Shown here in pieces: positions 42,074 through 50,392 of a stretch of DNA of 64,000 bases. Position 1 is the stretch's first letter. Each line of letters starts with the position of its first letter. The translations under genes and the position numbers were made by a program. Source of the DNA: Pseudonocardia kunmingensis (lineage in GTDB: Bacteria; Actinomycetota; Actinomycetes; Mycobacteriales; Pseudonocardiaceae); the NCBI RefSeq assembly GCF_006716445.1, contig NZ_VFPA01000005.1:558001-622000 (forward strand). The letters are read 5' to 3'. The notes under the pieces were generated by a model. It was not told where the DNA came from and searched no databases. It was given only the letters and a program-made list of their open reading frames with translations.

Positions 42074-42694
42074 GTGACCAGGAAGATCGACTTCAAACGG
42101 GAGCTCGACTGCTACTCGGCGCGACGGGACACGCCGCGGATCGTGCAGGTGCCCGAGCTCCGCTACCTCATGGTGGACGGGCACGGCGATCCGAACACCC
42201 CCGCGTTCGCGGAGGCGACCGCGACGCTCTACCCGGTCGCCTACAGGCTGAAGTTCGCCAGCAGGACGAACCTCGACCGGGACTACGTGGTCATGCCCCT
42301 GGAGGGGCTGTGGTGGGCCGAGGACATGGAGGGCTTCACCGCCGCCCGCGACAAGGCGCGGTGGGACTGGACCCTCATGATCATGACTCCGGACTGGATC
42401 ACGGAGGACATGGTCACCGAGGCGGTCGAGCAGGTGGGCGCGAAGAACCGCCCCACGCGGCTCGACGACCTCCGGCTGGAGCCGCTGGCCGAGGGACTCT
42501 GCGTGCAGGCCCTCCACATCGGTTCCTACGACGACGAGGCCGGGCTGCTGCGCCACATGCACCACGAGTTCATCCCCGGGCACGGCCTCACGATGGTCGG
42601 CACGCACCACGAGATCTACCTCGGCGACGCGCGCAGGGTCGAACCGGCGAAGCTCAGGACGATCCTGCGCCAGCCCGTCGCCCGGACGGGCTGA
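42074..42694 (+). CDS. GyrI-like small-molecule-binding domain protein
   Basis: A 206-residue stand-alone GyrI-like protein. Visible family blocks are IVQVPELRYLMVDGHGDPNTPAF, the tryptophan-rich PLEGLWWAEDM and WDWTLMIMTPDWI, and the C-terminal THHEIYLGDARR. GyrI-like proteins bind or hydrolyse small hydrophobic molecules. GTG 42074 has GAGGAGA just upstream; an earlier ATG would add an Arg/Pro-rich stretch outside the family. It is divergent from the sugar-import operon but has no evident link to it. Confidence 0.85.
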   Translation: MTRKIDFKRELDCYSARRDTPRIVQVPELRYLMVDGHGDPNTPAFAEATATLYPVAYRLKFASRTNLDRDYVVMPLEGLWWAEDMEGFTAARDKARWDWTLMIMTPDWITEDMVTEAVEQVGAKNRPTRLDDLRLEPLAEGLCVQALHIGSYDDEAGLLRHMHHEFIPGHGLTMVGTHHEIYLGDARRVEPAKLRTILRQPVARTG

Positions 42695-42725
42695 TCGATC
42701 ACCGCACAGTGGAAGACTCGTCCCC

Positions 42726-42824
42726 GTGGACCCCGATTCGGAACGCACGCGTGCCTCCGGCATGCTCCCGATGGTGATCGACGCCGACCACCGCACCGGG
42801 CCGCTCGCGGCGGCCGCGTCGTGA
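42726..42824 (+). CDS. Possible 32-residue upstream peptide
   Basis: A short frame from GTG 42726 ends in a GTGA overlap with the next gene, which itself lacks a ribosome site. The peptide begins MDPDSERTRASGMLPMVIDA. Translational coupling could explain how the next gene is started. It has no known family and may be only a chance frame. Confidence 0.25.
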   Translation: MDPDSERTRASGMLPMVIDADHRTGPLAAAAS

Positions 42825-43486
42825 CGGCCGAGGCGGGCGCCGAGGTCGTGGAGCGCACCACCGGCCGCAACGGCGAGCTCGTGCTGCGCCGCGCCGGGGA
42901 GCACCACGAGATCGTCGCCAACGGCGTCTTCCTGATGGACACGCGCGGCGGGATCTCCGAGCGGCTGCTCGTCACCGCGGCCGCCGAGCGGATGCCCCCG
43001 CCCGGGCGGATGCTGATCGGCGGGCTCGGCGTCGGCTTCTCGCTGGCCGCCGCGCTCACGACCACGGCCGTCACGACGGTCGAGGTGGTCGAGTTCGAGC
43101 CCGCTGTCATCCGCTGGAACCGCGGGCCGCTCGCCGCGCGCCACGGCGACGCCCTCGCCGACCCCCGCGTCACCGTGCACGAGGCCGACGTCGCCGACCG
43201 GCTCGCCGAGGCCGCCCCCGCCTCCTTCGACGCGGTCTGCCTCGACACCGACAACGGGCCGGACTGGCTGGTCTCCCCCGCCAACGCCCGCCTCTACACC
43301 GACACGGGGCTGGGCGCCGCGGCCCGCGCGCTCTCCCCCGCCGGGGTGCTCGCGATCTGGAGCGCCGCCCCGGCCCCCGCGCTCGTCGCGCGCCTCCGAG
43401 CCCTGTTCACCGAGGTCGAGGCGCTGGAGGTGCCGGCAGGACGCGGCGATCCCGACGTCGTGGTGCTGGCCGCGCGCTCGCGCTGA
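42821..43486 (+). CDS. Spermidine synthase-like SAM-binding protein
   Basis: A 221-residue Rossmann-fold protein of the spermidine-synthase-like group. The start carries GELVLRRAGEHHEIVANGVFLMDT, followed by the nucleotide loop MLIGGLGVGFSLAA, the acidic strand end EVVEFEPAVI, and DAVCLDTDNGPDWLV. True spermidine synthases are longer and keep a GGGDG loop, here GGLGVG, so the reaction may be a methylation or aminopropyl transfer to another acceptor. GTG 42821 overlaps a possible short upstream frame. It is followed by a long perfect palindrome. Confidence 0.8.
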   Translation: MTAEAGAEVVERTTGRNGELVLRRAGEHHEIVANGVFLMDTRGGISERLLVTAAAERMPPPGRMLIGGLGVGFSLAAALTTTAVTTVEVVEFEPAVIRWNRGPLAARHGDALADPRVTVHEADVADRLAEAAPASFDAVCLDTDNGPDWLVSPANARLYTDTGLGAAARALSPAGVLAIWSAAPAPALVARLRALFTEVEALEVPAGRGDPDVVVLAARSR

Positions 43487-43528
43487 GCCCGCTCGCACAC
43501 CGACTCCACCACTCCCACACCGATTGCC

Positions 43529-43564
43529 GCGCCCGCACACCGACTGCAGTCGGTGTGCGGGCGC
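43529..43564. terminator. 36-bp perfect palindrome
   Basis: GCGCCCGCACACCGACTG at 43529-43546 is directly followed by its exact complement at 43547-43564, with no loop. Further copies of the half word CACACCGA(C/T)T stand upstream and GTCGGTGTGCG downstream, giving three forward and two reverse copies within about 85 bases. Confidence 0.75.
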
Positions 43565-43648
43565 AGCTGTCGGTGTGCGAAGCGGCGGGCGCTCCGCCAC
43601 GAGTGAACGATCATTGCGCTTCGCGACGGCCGTCGGCAGGGTGGTCGC

Positions 43649-44572
43649 GTGGCGCGCGACTTCCGCTTCTCCGTCAACGTCTTCGGCATCCCCTCGCGCG
43701 AGGCGGTGCGGGAGCGCTGCCGCCGCGCCGAGAGCGCGGGGTTCCACACGGTGTTCGCCCCCGACCACCTCGGCGGGCCGGCACCGTTCACCGTGCTGCA
43801 GGCCGCGGCCGACGCCACCGAACACCTGCGGGTGGGCACGCTCGTGCTCAACGCGCCGTTCTGGAACCCCGCACTGCTGGCGCGCGAGGCCGCGTCGCTG
43901 GACATCCTCAGCGACGGCCGCTTCGAGCTGGGGCTGGGCTCCGGGCACATGAAGTGGGAGTTCGACGCCGCCGGGATCCCGTGGGAGGGCTTCACCGCCC
44001 GCGCGCAGCGGCTCGAGGAGACGATCACCGAGCTGCGCCGGTTCTTCACCACCGACATGGCGGCCCTTCCGGGCGGGCGCGCGCCGCTGCCCGTGCAGCG
44101 CACCGGCTTCGACGGCGCCGGCCCGCCCCTGATCGTCGGCGGCACCGGGGACCGGGTACTCACCATCGCGGGGCGGTACGCCGACATCATCGGCGTCGCC
44201 GGCGTGTACCAGGTGAAGGGCGAGCCGCCGGGAACGCTGCGCATCGGCACGGCCGCGGAGGCCGACGAGCGCGTTCGGTTCGCGCGGGAGGCGGCGGGCG
44301 AGCGCGCCGCCCAGGTCGAGTGGCACCTGCTCGTCCAGGCCGTCGTGCCCACCGACGACCGGCGCGCCACCGCCGCCGAGCTGGTCAGCCAGTTCACGGC
44401 GCCGATGTCCGTCGACGAGGCGCTGGAGACCCCGTTCGCCCTCATCGGCACGCCCGCGCAGATGGCCGAGCAGCTGCGGGCCTCCCGCGAGCGCTACGGC
44501 TTCTCCTACGTCACCGTGCACGAGCCGTACTACGAGGCGTTCGAGCCCGTGGTGGAGCTCCTGCGCAGCTGA
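43649..44572 (+). CDS. LLM-class F420-dependent oxidoreductase
   Basis: A 307-residue luciferase-like TIM barrel of the kind that uses coenzyme F420 in actinomycetes. Family blocks are FSVNVFGIPSREAVRERCRRAESAGF, VGTLVLNAPFWNPALLAREAASLDILSDGRFELGLGSG (with the usual LDxLSxGR) and PPLIVGGTGDRVLTIAGRYADI. GTG 43649 is the start; a TTGCGC and CAGGGT pair with 17-base spacing ends six bases before it, so a leaderless transcript is possible. The substrate is unknown. Confidence 0.9.
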   Translation: MARDFRFSVNVFGIPSREAVRERCRRAESAGFHTVFAPDHLGGPAPFTVLQAAADATEHLRVGTLVLNAPFWNPALLAREAASLDILSDGRFELGLGSGHMKWEFDAAGIPWEGFTARAQRLEETITELRRFFTTDMAALPGGRAPLPVQRTGFDGAGPPLIVGGTGDRVLTIAGRYADIIGVAGVYQVKGEPPGTLRIGTAAEADERVRFAREAAGERAAQVEWHLLVQAVVPTDDRRATAAELVSQFTAPMSVDEALETPFALIGTPAQMAEQLRASRERYGFSYVTVHEPYYEAFEPVVELLRS

Positions 44573-44576
44573 CCGG

Positions 44577-44642
44577 AACCTCGTCTCTACCATTGACGAC
44601 GTTCCTCGACCCGCCTACTCTGTCCACGTCAGAGACGAGGTT
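44577..44642 (+). promoter_or_regulatory. Promoter flanked by perfect 12-bp inverted repeats
   Basis: TTGACG (44593-44598), a 17-base spacer and TACTCT (44616-44621) form a good promoter for the HTH gene at 44649. The words AACCTCGTCTCT (44577-44588) and AGAGACGAGGTT (44631-44642) are exact complements placed on either side of it, 54 bases apart (about five turns). Protein bound at both could loop the DNA or clamp the promoter. Confidence 0.7.
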
Positions 44643-44648
44643 GCTCGG

Positions 44649-45017
44649 ATGACGGACCGCTACCTCGGCGTCCTCGGCGTGGCCGAGGCGCTCGGGGTGA
44701 GCCGGCACGCCGTGCACAAGTGGCGCTCCCGCTACCCGAGCGACTCCCCCCACCCCTTCCCCGAGCCCGACGTCGAGATCGACGGGGCGCCGGGCTGGGC
44801 GGTCGAGCGATTGGACGAGATGGTGCAGTGGCGTGACGGCCTTCCGGGACGCGGCGCAGGCGGCGGGCGCCCGTCCGCCGCGCGTCAGACCTACCTGACC
44901 GAGGCACTGGCCCGTGGCCTGAGCCGGGACGAGGCCACCCGCCTCGTGGACACCATGGGCGAGGAGTTCCCCGAGATGACCGAGGCGCAGGTCTGCGAGT
45001 TCCTCCTCGAGAAGTGA
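44649..45017 (+). CDS. Small helix-turn-helix protein
   Basis: A 122-residue protein with an N-terminal HTH of the MerR/excisionase-like type: YLGVLGVAEALGVSRHAVHK, followed by WRSRYP and FPEPDVEIDGAPGWAVERLDEMVQW. The C-terminal third is a short helical region ending in EFLLEK. It looks like an autoregulator; its own promoter is flanked by 12-bp inverted repeats. It lies between the F420-type oxidoreductase and the peptide importer, and could control either. Confidence 0.75.
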   Translation: MTDRYLGVLGVAEALGVSRHAVHKWRSRYPSDSPHPFPEPDVEIDGAPGWAVERLDEMVQWRDGLPGRGAGGGRPSAARQTYLTEALARGLSRDEATRLVDTMGEEFPEMTEAQVCEFLLEK

Positions 45018-45064
45018 CGTGGCCTCGACGAGATGGACGAGATCCTCGCGCGCTACCGGAAGTA

Positions 45065-45134
45065 GGTGATCGCACCCCCAGGTCGGGGGCTCCGGAAACG
45101 GGATTCGTCCGGGTGGGAGCACGTGGCGATCACC
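45065..45134 (+). promoter_or_regulatory. Structured leader element upstream of the peptide-importer operon
   Basis: GGTGATCGC (45065-45073) pairs with GCGATCACC (45126-45134). Inside are a hairpin CCCCC/GGGGG (45075-45089) and a helix CCGG..ACG/CGT..CCGG (45092-45112), giving a three-stem fold. GCTCC/GGAGC (45089-45093 with 45116-45120) offers an alternative pairing that covers a GGGAG ribosome site. It does not match a riboswitch class I know; it may also be the terminator of the HTH gene. Confidence 0.45.
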
Positions 45135-45197
45135 CGGCGAGGACCCGGGCGTGCCGGCGCGTGGGGCGCGCTCCTCGACCTGCGCCGGGTGCTCTGA
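45123..45197 (+). CDS. Possible 24-residue leader peptide
   Basis: GTG 45123 follows GGGAG at proper spacing and opens a 24-codon frame (MAITRRGPGRAGAWGALLDL, then RRVL) that stops 12 bases before the binding-protein gene. Its ribosome site lies in the alternative stem of the leader structure, which is the layout of a translated leader. It is unproven. Confidence 0.3.
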   Translation: MAITRRGPGRAGAWGALLDLRRVL

Positions 45198-45209
45198 GAG
45201 GATCTCGCG

Positions 45210-46730
45210 GTGTCGCGATCGTTCCTCCGCCCGGCCGTCGTCGTCCTGGCCGGTGCGCTGCTCGCCGCCGGGTGCTCCGCGGGTTCCACCGCCTCACCGG
45301 GCGGCGGTGCGGGCACGGGTCCGGACGCCCCGCTGCGGATCGGGTTGACGGCAGAGCCGGCCAATCTCGACTTCACGCGCACCGACGGCGCCGCCATCCC
45401 GGAGGCGCTGCTGGTCAACGTGTACGAAGGCCTCGTGGCGTTGGACCAGCAGACCGGTGAGATCGTGCCGGCGCTGGCGGAGTCGTGGACGGTGAGCCCC
45501 GACGGGCTCGTCTACGACTTCACCCTCCGCGAGGGCGTCACGTTCTCGAACGGCGAGCCGTTCACCGCGGACGACGTGAAGTTCAGCATCGAGCGGGTGC
45601 AGTCCGACGAGTGGACGATCTCGCTCAAGGACGGCATGAGCGTCGTCTCGGGCGTCGAGGTGGTGTCGCCGACCCAGGCCCGCGTCACGCTCGCGCAGCC
45701 GAGCAACAGCTGGCTGTTCCGCATGACCACCCGCATCGGGGCGATGTTCGACCCGTCCGGCGTGGGCGACCTCGCGAACACCGCCGTCGGCACCGGCCCG
45801 TACGCGGTGGCGGAGTTCCGCCGCGGGGACGCGCTGGTGCTCGCCCGCCGTGCCGACTACTGGGGCGAGGCGCCGGCGATCGGCCAGGTCGTCCTGCAGT
45901 ACTTCGACGACGCCACGGCCGCCACGAACGCCCTGCTCACCGACGGCATCGACGTGATCGGCACCGTGCAGGCGCCCGAGTCGCTCGCCCAGTTCGAGGG
46001 CGACGACCGGTTCCAGGTGATCGAGGGCACCACGAACGGCGAGGTCACCCTCGCCATGAACAACGCGGCCGGCCCGACGAGCGACCCGCGGGTGCGCCGG
46101 GCCATCGCGATGGCGATCGACCACGAGGCGGTGCTGAGCACGGCGTGGGCCGGGCGCGGAACGCTGATCGACACGATGGTGCCGCCCACCGACCCGTGGT
46201 ACCAGCCGCTCCCCGACGTCACCCCCTTCGACCCGGACGCCGCCCGCGCGCTGCTCGCCGAGGCCGGCACCCCGAACCCGACGCTGCGCTTCCGGATCGC
46301 GAACCTGCCCTACGCCGTCGCGTCGGCGCAGGTGGTGCAGAGCCAGCTCGCCGCGGTGGGGATCGACGCGCAGATCGAGCCGCTGGAGTTCCCCGCCCGC
46401 TGGCTCGAGGAGGTGCTGACGAACGCCGACTACGACCTGTCGATCGTCGCGCACGTCGAGCCCCGCGACATCCGCACCTTCGGCAACCCGCAGTACTACT
46501 GGCGCTACGACAACGCCGAGGTGCAGCGCCTGCTCGCGGAGTCCGAGCAGGGCACCCAGGAGCAGCAGGTCAGCGCTCTGCAGGAGGTGGGGCGGCGGAT
46601 CGCCGAGGACGCCGCGGCGGACTGGCTGTTCCTGCTCCCGAACCTGATCGTCGCCGACGTCGACGTGCAGGGCCTGCCGGAGAACCGGATCGGCGAGGCG
46701 CTCGACCTCACCGCGCTCTCCCGCGGGTAG
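45210..46730 (+). CDS. ABC transporter substrate-binding lipoprotein, family 5 (oligopeptide type)
   Basis: A 506-residue binding protein with the lipobox LLAAGCSAG at residues 18-26 and the family-5 features LRIGLTAEPANLDF, VNVYEGLVALD, PALAESWTVSPDGLVYDFTL, EPFTADDVKFSIERV and GTGPYAV. It binds peptides, nickel chelates or other amino compounds outside the cell. GTG 45210 has a GAGAGG ribosome site. It leads an operon with two permeases, a fused ATPase and an M20 amidohydrolase, which suggests uptake of an N-acylated amino compound that is then deacylated. Confidence 0.93.
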   Translation: MSRSFLRPAVVVLAGALLAAGCSAGSTASPGGGAGTGPDAPLRIGLTAEPANLDFTRTDGAAIPEALLVNVYEGLVALDQQTGEIVPALAESWTVSPDGLVYDFTLREGVTFSNGEPFTADDVKFSIERVQSDEWTISLKDGMSVVSGVEVVSPTQARVTLAQPSNSWLFRMTTRIGAMFDPSGVGDLANTAVGTGPYAVAEFRRGDALVLARRADYWGEAPAIGQVVLQYFDDATAATNALLTDGIDVIGTVQAPESLAQFEGDDRFQVIEGTTNGEVTLAMNNAAGPTSDPRVRRAIAMAIDHEAVLSTAWAGRGTLIDTMVPPTDPWYQPLPDVTPFDPDAARALLAEAGTPNPTLRFRIANLPYAVASAQVVQSQLAAVGIDAQIEPLEFPARWLEEVLTNADYDLSIVAHVEPRDIRTFGNPQYYWRYDNAEVQRLLAESEQGTQEQQVSALQEVGRRIAEDAAADWLFLLPNLIVADVDVQGLPENRIGEALDLTALSRG

Positions 46731-46734
46731 GCGC

Positions 46735-47682
46735 GTGGTCGTCCAGCTGGTCCGCCGCACGGCCGTGTTCGTCGCCGGCCTCGTGGTGGCGACGGTGGTC
46801 GTGTTCGCCTTCATGACGGTGCTGCCCGGCGACCCGGCCCGGGTGGCGCTGGGCCTGAACGCCACCGAGGAGGCCGTGGCCGCCACGCGCGCGGCGTTCG
46901 GCACGGACCGCCCGCTCGTCGTCCAGTACCTGGACTGGGTCAGCGGCCTGCCGGTGGGCGACTTCGGCCGCTCCTACGTCACGCAGGTCGACATCGGACC
47001 GCAGATCGTCGACCGGCTGCTGGTGACGACCTGGCTGGTGCTGTCGGGCATGGCGGTGGCGCTGGTGGTGGCGCTGCCGGCGGGCGTGCTCGCCGCCGCG
47101 GCGCACCGGCGCGCGACCGGCACCGTGATCTCGGTGGTCAGCCAGGTCGGGGTGGCCGTGCCGAGCTTCCTCGCCGGCATCCTGCTGGTCACGGTGTTCG
47201 CCGTGCAGCTGGGCTGGTTCCCCTCGGGCGGGTGGACCCCGCCCGCGCAGGACCCGGCCGCGTTCCTGAGCAAGCTGGTCCTGCCGGCGCTCGCCCTCGG
47301 GCTCGTGCAGGGCGCCGTGCTCACCCGCTACGTCCGCTCGGCCGTGCTCGACGTGCTGCGCGAGGACTACCTGCGCACCGCCCGCTCGAAGGGGCTCACC
47401 CCGGGCCGCGCCCTGGTGCGCCACGGGCTGCGCAACGCGGCGATCCCGGTCGTCACGGTGCTGGGCCTGCAGCTGGCCACGCTCCTGATCGGCGCGGTGG
47501 TCATCGAGCGGGTGTTCGTGATCCCCGGGCTCGGCAGCCTCCTGCTCGACGGTGTGGCCAACCGGGACCTGCTGCTCGTGCAGGGCGTGGTGATCGTGCT
47601 GGTGCTGGCCGTGCTCGTGGTCAACTTCCTGGTCGACGTGGCGTACACGGTGCTCGACCCCCGCCTGCGGAAGCCCGCATGA
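46735..47682 (+). CDS. ABC transporter permease, DppB type
   Basis: A 315-residue permease with six membrane segments. The N-terminal region has the family pattern VLPGDPARVALGLNATEEAV with DRPLVVQYLDWVSGLPVGDFGRSY, and the ATPase-contact loop reads LREDYLRTARSKGLTPGRALVRHGLRNA. It starts four bases after the binding-protein stop. It is the first of the two channel subunits of the peptide-type importer. Confidence 0.94.
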   Translation: MVVQLVRRTAVFVAGLVVATVVVFAFMTVLPGDPARVALGLNATEEAVAATRAAFGTDRPLVVQYLDWVSGLPVGDFGRSYVTQVDIGPQIVDRLLVTTWLVLSGMAVALVVALPAGVLAAAAHRRATGTVISVVSQVGVAVPSFLAGILLVTVFAVQLGWFPSGGWTPPAQDPAAFLSKLVLPALALGLVQGAVLTRYVRSAVLDVLREDYLRTARSKGLTPGRALVRHGLRNAAIPVVTVLGLQLATLLIGAVVIERVFVIPGLGSLLLDGVANRDLLLVQGVVIVLVLAVLVVNFLVDVAYTVLDPRLRKPA

Positions 47683-48494
47683 GGCGCCCGGCGAGCCTGA
47701 CGGCGGGCGCGGTGCTCGTGGGGCTGGTGGTGGGTGCCGCGCTGCTGTCGTTCGTCTGGACGCCCTACGACGCGGTGCAGATCGACCCCACCACCCGCAT
47801 CGCCCCGCCGAGCCCCGCGCACTGGCTGGGCACCGACGTGTTCGGCCGCGACGTCGTCAGCCAGCTGCTGGTCGGGGCGCGCACCACGCTGTTCGTCGGG
47901 GTCGTCGCGGTCGGGCTGGCCGGCGTCGTCGGCACCCCGCTCGGGATCCTCGCCGCGATGGGCCCGCGGTGGCTGGGCGAGCTCGTGATGCGCACCAGCG
48001 ACCTGGTGCTGGCGTTCCCCGCGCTGCTGCTCGCGATCATGTTCGGTGCCGTGTACGGGCCGAGCACGCTCACGGCGATGGTCGCGATCGGGATCGCGAC
48101 GGTGCCGTCGTTCGCGCGACTGGCCCGGGGCGCGGCGCTGCAGGTGCTCGCCACCGAGTACGTCCTGGCCGCGCGGGCCGCGGGCCGGCCGCGCACGGCG
48201 ATCGCCGCGCGGCACGTGCTGCCCAACATCGCCGGGCTGCTGCTGGTGCAGTCGTCGGTGTCGTTCGCGATCGCGGTGCTCGCCGAGGCCGCCCTGTCCT
48301 TCCTGGGCTTCGGCACCCGCCCGCCCACCCCGTCATGGGGCCGGATGCTGCAGGAGGCCCAGCAGCTGCTCTACACGACCCCCGAGCTCGCCCTCTGGCC
48401 CGGCCTCGCGATCGCGCTCGCCGTGCTCGGCTTCACCCTGCTCGGCGACGGACTGCGCGACCGCTTCGACCCGAGGCTGGTGGACCAGCGGTGA
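47679..48494 (+). CDS. ABC transporter permease, DppC type
   Basis: A 271-residue permease with the DppC signatures HWLGTDVFGRDVVSQLLVGAR, the EAA-type loop EYVLAARAAGRPRTAIAARH and ALSFLGFGTRPPTPSWGRML. The ATG overlaps the DppB stop, and its own stop overlaps the ATPase start, so the operon is tightly coupled. It is the second channel subunit. Confidence 0.94.
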   Translation: MRRPASLTAGAVLVGLVVGAALLSFVWTPYDAVQIDPTTRIAPPSPAHWLGTDVFGRDVVSQLLVGARTTLFVGVVAVGLAGVVGTPLGILAAMGPRWLGELVMRTSDLVLAFPALLLAIMFGAVYGPSTLTAMVAIGIATVPSFARLARGAALQVLATEYVLAARAAGRPRTAIAARHVLPNIAGLLLVQSSVSFAIAVLAEAALSFLGFGTRPPTPSWGRMLQEAQQLLYTTPELALWPGLAIALAVLGFTLLGDGLRDRFDPRLVDQR

Positions 48495-50392
48495 CCCGAC
48501 CGTTGACGGAGCCGGCCTCCGAGGTGCTGCGGGTCGAGGGCCTCCACGTCGGCACGGCCGACCTGCGCCTCGTCTCCGACGTGTCGTTCACCCTCGCGCC
48601 CGGCGAGCGGGTGGGCCTGATCGGCGAGTCCGGCTCGGGGAAGTCGCTCACCGCGCTCGCGCTGATGGGCCTGCTGCCCGAGGGCGTGCGCGCCACCGGC
48701 TCGGTGCGGCTCGCGGGGGTCGACACCGACCTGGTGACCGCGCCGGAGCCGCGGCTGGCCCGCGTCCGCGGCGCCGCGATGACGATGGTGTTCCAGGAGC
48801 CGATGTCGGCGCTCAACCCGTCGATGCGGGTGGGCGACCAGGTCGCCGAGGTGATGCTGCTGCACGGCACGCAGCCCGACCGCCGCCGCGCCCGCGCCGC
48901 CGCCGTGACCCTGCTGAAGAGCGTGCACCTGCCGGAACCGGACCGCCTGGCGCGCGCCTACCCGCACCAGCTCTCCGGCGGCCAACGCCAGCGCGTCATG
49001 ATCGCCATCGCGCTGGCGAACGGTCCGTCGGTGCTCCTCGCCGACGAGCCCACCACCGCGCTGGACGTCACGGTGCAGGCCCAGGTGCTCGACCTCGTCC
49101 TCTCCGGGGTCGCCGAGCGCGACGCGGCGCTGCTGTTCATCACCCACGACCTCGCGGTCGTCGCCACCGTGTGCGAGCGCGTCCTCGTCATGTACGGCGG
49201 GCGGATCGTCGAGTCCGGGCCCGTGGCTGAGGTGTTCACGCGGCCGCGCCACCCGTACACCCGGGGGCTGCTCGCCGCGTCCGACCTGACCGACCTCGAC
49301 GGCGACGGGCGCCTGCGCACCATCCCCGGCTCGGTGCCGGCAGCCGGCCGCTTCCCCGACGGCTGCGTGTTCCGCACCCGCTGCCCGAACGCGGCGCAGG
49401 ACTGCGCGGTGCTCCCGGGGTGGAGCGCCCGCGAGGGCGGCGGCGGCTACGCGTGCCACCACCCGGTGGGAACGGCTCCCGCCCTGGTTCGGGAGAGCCA
49501 CATTCCTGTCCTGCAGGTTCAGGAACGTGGCTCTCCTGAACCCCCGCCGCAGGCCGAGCCCCTCATCGCCGTCCGTGACCTGCACCGGAGCTATCGCCGG
49601 CCGCGCACCTCCCTCACCCAGGCGCCGCCGGTGGTGCACGCGCTGCGCGGGGTGTCGTTCGACGTGGCGGCCGGGCAGCGGTTCGGGCTGGTCGGCGAGT
49701 CCGGGTCGGGCAAGTCGACGCTGATCCGGCTGCTCGCGGGGCTGGACTCCCCCACGTCCGGCACGATCACCTTCGACGGGCGCGACGTCGGCGGGCAGCC
49801 CGAACGGCGCCTCGGCTTCCTGCGCGAGCGGCTGCAGGTGGTGTTCCAGGACCCGATGGGCTCGCTCGACCCCCGGATGCGGGTGCGCGACGCGGTCGCC
49901 GAGCCGCTGGCCGGACGACGGGAGCCGGACGTGTTCGGACGGGTGGCCGAGCTCCTGGAGGCCGTCGGGTTGCCGGCGGACGCCGGTGACCGCTATCCGC
50001 ACCAGTTCTCCGGCGGGCAGCGCCAGCGCATCTCGATCGCCCGGGCGCTGGCGCCGCGACCGTCGGTGCTGGTGGCCGACGAGCCGGTGAGCGCCCTGGA
50101 CGTGTCGGTGCGCGCGCAGATCCTCAACCTGCTCGCCGACCTCGTGCAGCGCTTCCGGCTCACGCTCGTGTTCGTCTCGCACGACCTGTCGGTGGTGCGC
50201 CAGGTCTGCGACACGACCGCCGTGCTGCACCGCGGCGAACTGGTCGAGCTCGGCCCGTCCGCGCAGGTCGCGGACGCCCCCGAGCACCCGTACACGCGGC
50301 GGCTCGTCGCCGCCGTCCCCACGATCCGCGGGGCGCTGGGCGGCCGGTCCGCGGCCGACCTCGCCCGCGGAGTCCCCGAGGAGCAGGTGTGA
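48491..50392 (+). CDS. Fused ABC ATPase (DppD-DppF in one chain)
   Basis: A 633-residue protein carrying both ATPases of the importer. The first domain has Walker A GESGSGKS (45-52), signature LSGGQRQRV, Walker B VLLADEPTTALD and a DppD-type C-terminal cysteine motif (FRTRCPNAAQDCAV). The second domain has GESGSGKST, FSGGQRQRI and VLVADEPVSALD. Most organisms encode these as two genes. The linker at residues about 333-351 (ALVRESHIPVLQVQERGSPE) is encoded by a 23-bp inverted repeat like those found between genes, which suggests that the fusion arose at an intergenic element. GTG 48491 overlaps the DppC stop. Confidence 0.93.
   Translation: MTRPLTEPASEVLRVEGLHVGTADLRLVSDVSFTLAPGERVGLIGESGSGKSLTALALMGLLPEGVRATGSVRLAGVDTDLVTAPEPRLARVRGAAMTMVFQEPMSALNPSMRVGDQVAEVMLLHGTQPDRRRARAAAVTLLKSVHLPEPDRLARAYPHQLSGGQRQRVMIAIALANGPSVLLADEPTTALDVTVQAQVLDLVLSGVAERDAALLFITHDLAVVATVCERVLVMYGGRIVESGPVAEVFTRPRHPYTRGLLAASDLTDLDGDGRLRTIPGSVPAAGRFPDGCVFRTRCPNAAQDCAVLPGWSAREGGGGYACHHPVGTAPALVRESHIPVLQVQERGSPEPPPQAEPLIAVRDLHRSYRRPRTSLTQAPPVVHALRGVSFDVAAGQRFGLVGESGSGKSTLIRLLAGLDSPTSGTITFDGRDVGGQPERRLGFLRERLQVVFQDPMGSLDPRMRVRDAVAEPLAGRREPDVFGRVAELLEAVGLPADAGDRYPHQFSGGQRQRISIARALAPRPSVLVADEPVSALDVSVRAQILNLLADLVQRFRLTLVFVSHDLSVVRQVCDTTAVLHRGELVELGPSAQVADAPEHPYTRRLVAAVPTIRGALGGRSAADLARGVPEEQV
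49486..49542. repeat. 23-bp inverted repeat inside the ATPase linker
   Basis: Arms 49486-49508 and 49520-49542 match at 21 of 23 positions with an 11-base loop. The word GAGCCACATTCCTG in the left arm resembles GAGCCACATTGCTG in the element at 12512. It is in frame and without stop codons between the two ATPase domains. Confidence 0.7.

Noticed and set aside
40676..44593. A 1305-codon open frame on the minus strand
   Set aside because: Only the last 419 codons are the sugar-binding lipoprotein. The upstream part is antisense to the GyrI-like, spermidine-synthase-like and LLM genes.
45065..45134. Known riboswitch class
   Set aside because: The fold lacks the conserved core words of the TPP, cobalamin, SAM, glycine and guanidine types that I could check by eye.
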